From contig LUVW01000049.1 in NCBI GenBank assembly GCA_001661515.1, positions 1-62,927 of the forward strand: DNA of 62,927 nt, in the 5' to 3' direction. This stretch comes from Capniomyces stellatus. Its lineage: Eukaryota > Kickxellomycota > Harpellomycetes > Harpellales > Legeriomycetaceae. Each line of letters opens with the position of its first letter. Within the stretch, counting starts at the first letter, position 1. The position numbers were made by a program, and so were the translations under genes. Below are positions 59,167 to 62,927 of the stretch, in pieces. The notes under the pieces were generated by a model. The model made no database searches and was not told the DNA's origin. It saw nothing but the letters and a program-made list of their open reading frames with translations.

Positions 59167-59368
59167 TGTAAGAATTTACAATTCACCAATAGCTATTTAG
59201 ATTTATACCCAATTCAATTCATAGTATAATTATTAATAGACTAGTTTTAATTAACTATTATTTAGTATTTGATATAAAAGACTTAGTGGTTTAATACCAA
59301 TGTAAACTAAGTCTTTTAATCTCGTTAATAAACATATATTTAAACATCCCAAGTCTAAGATCATAACA
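59167..59368 (+). repeat. Diverged LTR related to family A (about 202 bp)
   Basis: Starts TGTAAGAATTTACAATTC and ends GATCATAACA. It shares words such as AAGTCTTTTAATCTCGTT and the end ATAACA with family A (60816-61043). Position directly upstream of a Gag start suggests a 5' LTR. Boundaries are inferred. Confidence 0.5.
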
Positions 59369-59539
59369 TATTAAAAGACTTCCTAATATACAAACGATTT
59401 CCACATCGTACTAAATAAGCTATAAGATATATATATTTTCACATATATTATTTTATTCGAATCCGTAACACTTAGTAAAATTTTTATTTTATTTCTTAGC
59501 CTTAGTATATAGTTAGTTTCCACACTAAAATATAGTAAA

Positions 59540-59823
59540 ATGTCAGCACCAGCCAGCGTGGATAAAAATCCATTCAGAACCAACGAAATCAGAAACCCTG
59601 ATTTGGAAAAATTTGACGGTAAAGTCAAAAACTATGAAGTTTTTATGTCGGGTCTCAAGTTCCAATACTGGATGCACCCCGAGTATTTCGCAGTAGGAAG
59701 GAACAGGATAACCTACATCGGAGGTCACCTCAAGGACTCCGCAGCGCTATGGTTTGGAAACCTGGTCAACACAGAGTCACCGCTGTTGGATGACTACCAG
59801 GAGTTTAGNAGGTTGTATTTCTA
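59540..59823 (+). pseudogene. Retrotransposon Gag N-terminal fragment
   Basis: About 95 residues. After a short leader comes the Gag core start NPDLEKFDGKVKNYEVFMSG, then GHLKDSAALWFGNLV, matching the retrotransposon Gag pattern F.G....W...L.......F...........L.G.A..WF. The frame ends just after an ambiguous base at 59809, so truncation may be an assembly effect. Confidence 0.75.
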
Positions 59824-60230
59824 ATGGTAACTGTAACTGTAATATTGGCTGTAAATGTATCTGTAAACTGTAAACTATAAGGGTAACTGTAACTATAAGG
59901 TTGACTATAACTATCTAAAATTGATACTGTAGTAAGATTCTAATAAAATGAATCGGAACAAACTGTTATGAACCGCTATTGTTCATAAGATATACTAGTT
60001 AGGTGCTTGAGGTTTATTTGTAAAGGTTAATAAAGTTTGATAGTTAAAAACAATTGTTGTTCCGATTGACTTTTCACTAAAGTCAATCGTACCAGTTTAT
60101 ATACTTTTCCAAGTATATAGACATTGTAATAAAATACTAATATAAATATAATGTAGTTAAGTCTTTGCTCAACTACAATAACTAATAATATAACTAATAA
60201 TATAAACTAATAAGAATAATTAAAATAGTT

Positions 60231-60382
60231 AAACATGTTTACCATACTCAATGTGTGTTGCATGTGTTAACGCGTGTACAAAGTATGAGTTTGTACATGC
60301 GTCAACACATGTAATACACATATAGCATGTTAAACACGTTTAGTTCATAAAACCATATGTTTAGTATTCGTTAAACATATGG
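60231..60382. repeat. Two consecutive inverted repeats: 52-bp arms, then 11-bp arms
   Basis: Arms 60231-60282 and 60290-60341 pair imperfectly over 52 bp with a 7-nt loop. The mismatches are mostly transitions. Directly after, 60353-60363 and 60372-60382 form a perfect 11-bp hairpin (CCATATGTTTA) with an 8-nt loop. They lie in the relic element upstream of the polypurine tract. Confidence 0.8.
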
Positions 60383-60815
60383 GATCATTACAAGTGGGCA
60401 GGTTAGGATCCAGACATCGGAATGTCAGTACGCGGATATATCGACCTATGAGGCTTGAGAAGCAACACCCACTAAACTTGACAACCCCGCCATTCAAAGC
60501 TCTTAGGAGTATTTTTATATACCCCACCAGACGGGCGAGATTATTCAACCAATTGGTTAAAAACAATATTTTAATTATTGGGTTTTTATTTAAAACCAAT
60601 AGTCAAATGTTGAAGATAAACTTCAAAAAAATTCAACAGATCCAGGTCATATTTATAGACAATCGATCAAATGGAACATTTAAGTCAAGCTTATGGGTTT
60701 CCTGGAAAAATCGAATGAATATCAGCCAAACAAATAGTCAAAACCCATTTTAAATTTCAATTTAAATCATTAAATTAACGTATTAAATCGAACAATTTTT
60801 TTAAGGAGGGGATAA

Positions 60816-61043
60816 TGTAAGGATCCAATAAAGCACCTCGATTTAATAGTTAAATAGTTTTATTAATTTATCAATTCAATTTATAGTTAACAATTCATTA
60901 CGTAATCCATTAGCTTAAAAGCCTTAGTCCTTTTCAACTTTTATACACTAAGTCTTTTAATCTCGTTTACACCTTAGTCAATAAACGATTTCTTATACAA
61001 TATATCTTTACATATATAGTCACTTCATTATTGAATCATAACA
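60816..61043 (+). repeat. LTR, family A (228 bp), 3' LTR
   Basis: Follows the polypurine tract at 60801-60815, begins TGTAAGGATCC and ends AATCATAACA. Apparently identical to the minus-strand copy at 891-1118. Confidence 0.9.
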
Positions 61044-62301
61044 AAAACAGACAAACAAACAATACAAATACAGATTAGCAAACACATTCAAACTAAAAAA
61101 GAACATAAAGACTTGGAGAACCTGCTAGCCAAGAAAAAAAGACCTGGTTATTTTGAAAGAGTTTTCACTGCAAAGAGTTTGCCAAGTAAGGACATCTATC
61201 GACGTTTAACCAATTCTGGTGTATTGGATATTGTTTGTAGTTGTGTTCATCTAGTAACTTTGTACTAATTAAATTAAACCCCATAATATCACAAACACTG
61301 AATAAAACAAAAACCAAAAACCAAAACAAAGCAACAGAAAGCAACCATAATGAATACCACCCCTTCTAAAGGCAATAAATCCCCAACCAACCTCAGTCTT
61401 GGAAAGGAGGGAATAAAGAATAACCAAATCCCACAACAATACAGTAAATGTAATACAACTCTCCTATCTACCAAATAAATTATACATCAGAATCTGCTTG
61501 GTTCATCGCACCATACAAACAACCTCAATTTAGTAGTAGTGGAATATTTCTTTCCGTCTACTCTCACTTGTTTATTTTATTTTATTTTATTTTATTTTAT
61601 TTTATTTTATTTTATTTTGGTTGTTTTGACTATTGTTTAGAGCCTCTAAGCCAGGCACCAGCCACTTTACATTTTGCAACTACAGCTTTGAAAAGGAGAA
61701 ATAGTCTGATGTAAACAATCGATGAAACTCATACCAATACTTGCTTTTTGTTCTTTACCCAAACCATATGTCTCAGCTCCTTTGTATGTCATTGTATTAT
61801 TCTAGTTCTAGTTCTAACTGAGATAGTTGTTTCAAAACTAGGGGCACCACAAATTAATTACTCTGCAAACTTAAACTCCAAATGTGGTAGTAACTAGCTA
61901 TTGTACAGACCAAATAATCGACCTAACCAACTAAACAAACCTGACAGCATTTGAATTAACCAAGGTGAAAAGATCTGCGTCTTTGTGGTTTGGTTACAGC
62001 TAGCCATGTGGAGTTAAGCAATAATGATACAGGTTTTTCTGATTTTACAATCCAGGTATTCCTCCACTCTGAATCTCGGCATTGACCAATATTATGAATC
62101 TCAGTATTAACCAATATTAAACATTATACCACACTATTTGCTACCAACATACCATTTAGACTGCTTGCTATCTTGTTCTGGATCCTACTACAATGATGTG
62201 CTAATTACTACTGGTGTCTATTATTTATGCTTAGTTGATGCGTTGTTTAAAGTCAAAAGTGCCGAGTCTATACCCAAAAGAGTCTAAACCGAGTGTGGTG
62301 G
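61044..62301. other. AT-rich sequence between LTR elements
   Basis: A (TTTTA)n tract at 61570-61617 and no accepted gene. An AAACAAAC-type block follows the family-A LTR. Confidence 0.5.
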
Positions 62302-62571
62302 TGTCAGGAAAAGAAACTAAGTATTATAATGTTTATTTAAAATATTAAAAGGCTTGGATTTATTTTATTAAAACTTGGAAAAACATAAAGATATTTTATT
62401 GCTAAGAATCTTAGCAATAAAATCCTAAACTATTTATATATTTTAAAACTAAATAAAAAATAGAAAAATTATAAAAAAGAATAAATGGCAAAATGCCAAG
62501 AGCTTGGCATTTTGTAATTTAATTAAAAATGTATGATTTTTTTTGTGGAATGACATGATTGGATCATGACA
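62302..62571 (-). repeat. LTR, family B (270 bp), 3' LTR of a chromovirus
   Basis: The minus strand reads TGTCATGATCC...CTGACA. It is immediately preceded (minus strand) by the polypurine tract TTAAGGAGGAGTGA, which fixes it as a 3' LTR of the element whose integrase ends at 62593. It contains a 12-bp hairpin (CAAAATGCCAAG) at 62489-62514 and a 14-bp palindrome at 62394-62422 missing from the solo copy. Confidence 0.88.
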
Positions 62572-62592
62572 TCACTCCTCCTTAAGGCGCAC

Positions 62593-62927
62593 TCAAGGGC
62601 CTGGCTTGTTTGGATAAGCCGCGTGGTATTCGGCTAACAGTTCGGGTGCATTGACATCGGACGCGTCCTCCCATGTCCTGTCTTCAGGCGCATATCCCTT
62701 CCAGTCAATCAGATACTTCAGTTTGCCTTTCAATTTCTTAGAATCAAGTATGGCTGATACTTCAAATTCTAGTTGGTTATCAACCATAATTGGAAGTGGG
62801 GTTTCCTGAACGCGGTTTGAGAACGGGGTGGTGTTAAAATGTTTGAGAAGCGATACGTGGAACACAGGGTATACGTGCATTGATTCTGGTAGCTTGAGCC
62901 TCGCTGCCACTGGGTTGACCATCTCAA
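62593..62927 (-). CDS. Chromodomain C-terminus of Ty3/gypsy integrase (partial)
   Basis: The frame is open to the window edge. It carries the tail of the GPY/F module (ARLKLPESMHVYPVFHVSLL) and, after a linker, a chromodomain (EFEVSAILDSKKLKGKLKYL then IDWKGYAPEDRTWEDASDV). This combination defines chromoviruses, whose integrase chromodomain can steer insertion to marked chromatin. The stop is 21 bp from the 3' LTR, as usual. The rest of Pol lies outside the window. Confidence 0.93.
   Translation of the reverse strand, partial: EMVNPVAARLKLPESMHVYPVFHVSLLKHFNTTPFSNRVQETPLPIMVDNQLEFEVSAILDSKKLKGKLKYLIDWKGYAPEDRTWEDASDVNAPELLAEYHAAYPNKPGP

Larger units (their letters stand above)
59167..61043 (+). 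mobile_element. Internally deleted LTR retrotransposon relic
   Basis: A diverged family-A-like LTR, a leader, the start of Gag (59540), an N at 59809, about 1 kb of non-coding AT-rich sequence with two hairpins, a polypurine tract TTAAGGAGGGGATAA (60801-60815), and a full 228-bp family-A LTR. At under 2 kb it cannot encode Pol, so it is either deleted or a chimera of two insertions joined near the N. The two LTRs differ strongly, which favours a chimera. Confidence 0.6.

Noticed and set aside
60379..60753. 124-codon ORF inside the relic element
   Set aside because: Position would suit a Pol tail but no integrase, RNase H or chromodomain motif is present.
1..62927. CRISPR arrays, operons, bacterial riboswitches or rRNA genes
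   Set aside because: None of the repeats has spacer architecture, genes are intron-containing and eukaryotic, and no rRNA-like conserved stretch was seen.

Overview
The window looks like AT-rich nuclear DNA of an early-diverging fungus. The gene set is fungal: Pkc1 with HR1-C2-C1-C1-kinase order, a Cdc15/Cdc7/SepH septation kinase, a septin, Snx4/Atg24, a Sit4-associated SAPS protein, Rrg9 and Ypi1. Chromovirus-type LTR retrotransposons lie at both ends. Several genes are very intron-dense (10 introns in the release factor, 15 in the septation kinase) with short 50-150 bp introns. A zoopagomycete/kickxellomycotine-like fungus is my best guess, from gene style only. Host stops are TAA, TAG and TGA, so the nuclear code is standard. 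All exon joins below were deduced by eye from reading phase, splice dinucleotides and family knowledge, so small exons deserve a transcript check.

Layout. 1-1118: 5' part of a minus-strand LTR element leaving the window. 1721-4131: mitochondrial release factor 1 (+). 4813-5832: possible KxDL-type small protein (-). 5867-6097: small putative secreted ORF (+). 9324-13945: septation kinase (+). 15353-17373: ENPP-type phosphodiesterase (+), convergent with 17741-19985 Snx4/Atg24 (-). 21525-22057: small Gon7-like protein (+). 23191-24627: seven-TM receptor (+), convergent with 25270-26253 nucleotide-sugar transporter (-). 28672-32006: protein kinase C (+). 32332-33095: histone-fold Dpb3/CHRAC1-like protein (+). 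33357-35635: unrecognised membrane protein (-). 37439-38584: Rrg9/neugrin-type mitochondrial protein (+). 39.6-40.9 kb: minisatellites. 41.28-46.26 kb: a graveyard of two decayed coding regions, one transposase-like, around a tRNA-Lys(CTT). 47131-49920: SAPS protein (+). 51627-51844: possible tiny gene (+). 52691-54082: septin (+). 54525-55981: Acinus-like SAP/RRM splicing protein (-). 57251-57818: Ypi1/PPP1R11 (-). 58.9-62.9 kb: nested LTR-retrotransposon debris and a chromodomain integrase end.

Functionally the genes are ordinary housekeeping and signalling genes: wall integrity and cytokinesis (Pkc1, septation kinase, septin), phosphatase regulation (SAPS, Ypi1), endosomal sorting/autophagy (Snx4), mitochondrial expression (release factor, Rrg9) and chromatin/RNA (Dpb3-like, Acinus-like). 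No operon-like organisation is implied.

The most unusual observations are these. (i) Two reading frames at 41.3-46.3 kb keep long open stretches broken mainly by TAA/TAG at probable Gln positions, one of them conserved in two diverged copies. (ii) The sense strand switches from purine-rich to pyrimidine-rich inside several plus-strand genes. (iii) Two 228-bp LTRs that look identical lie in opposite orientation 60 kb apart. (iv) There is a 52-bp-arm hairpin inside a retroelement relic. (v) Several genes begin with first exons of only 18-34 nt. The window has one 18-N gap between G-runs and two single-N joins that look like assembly seams.
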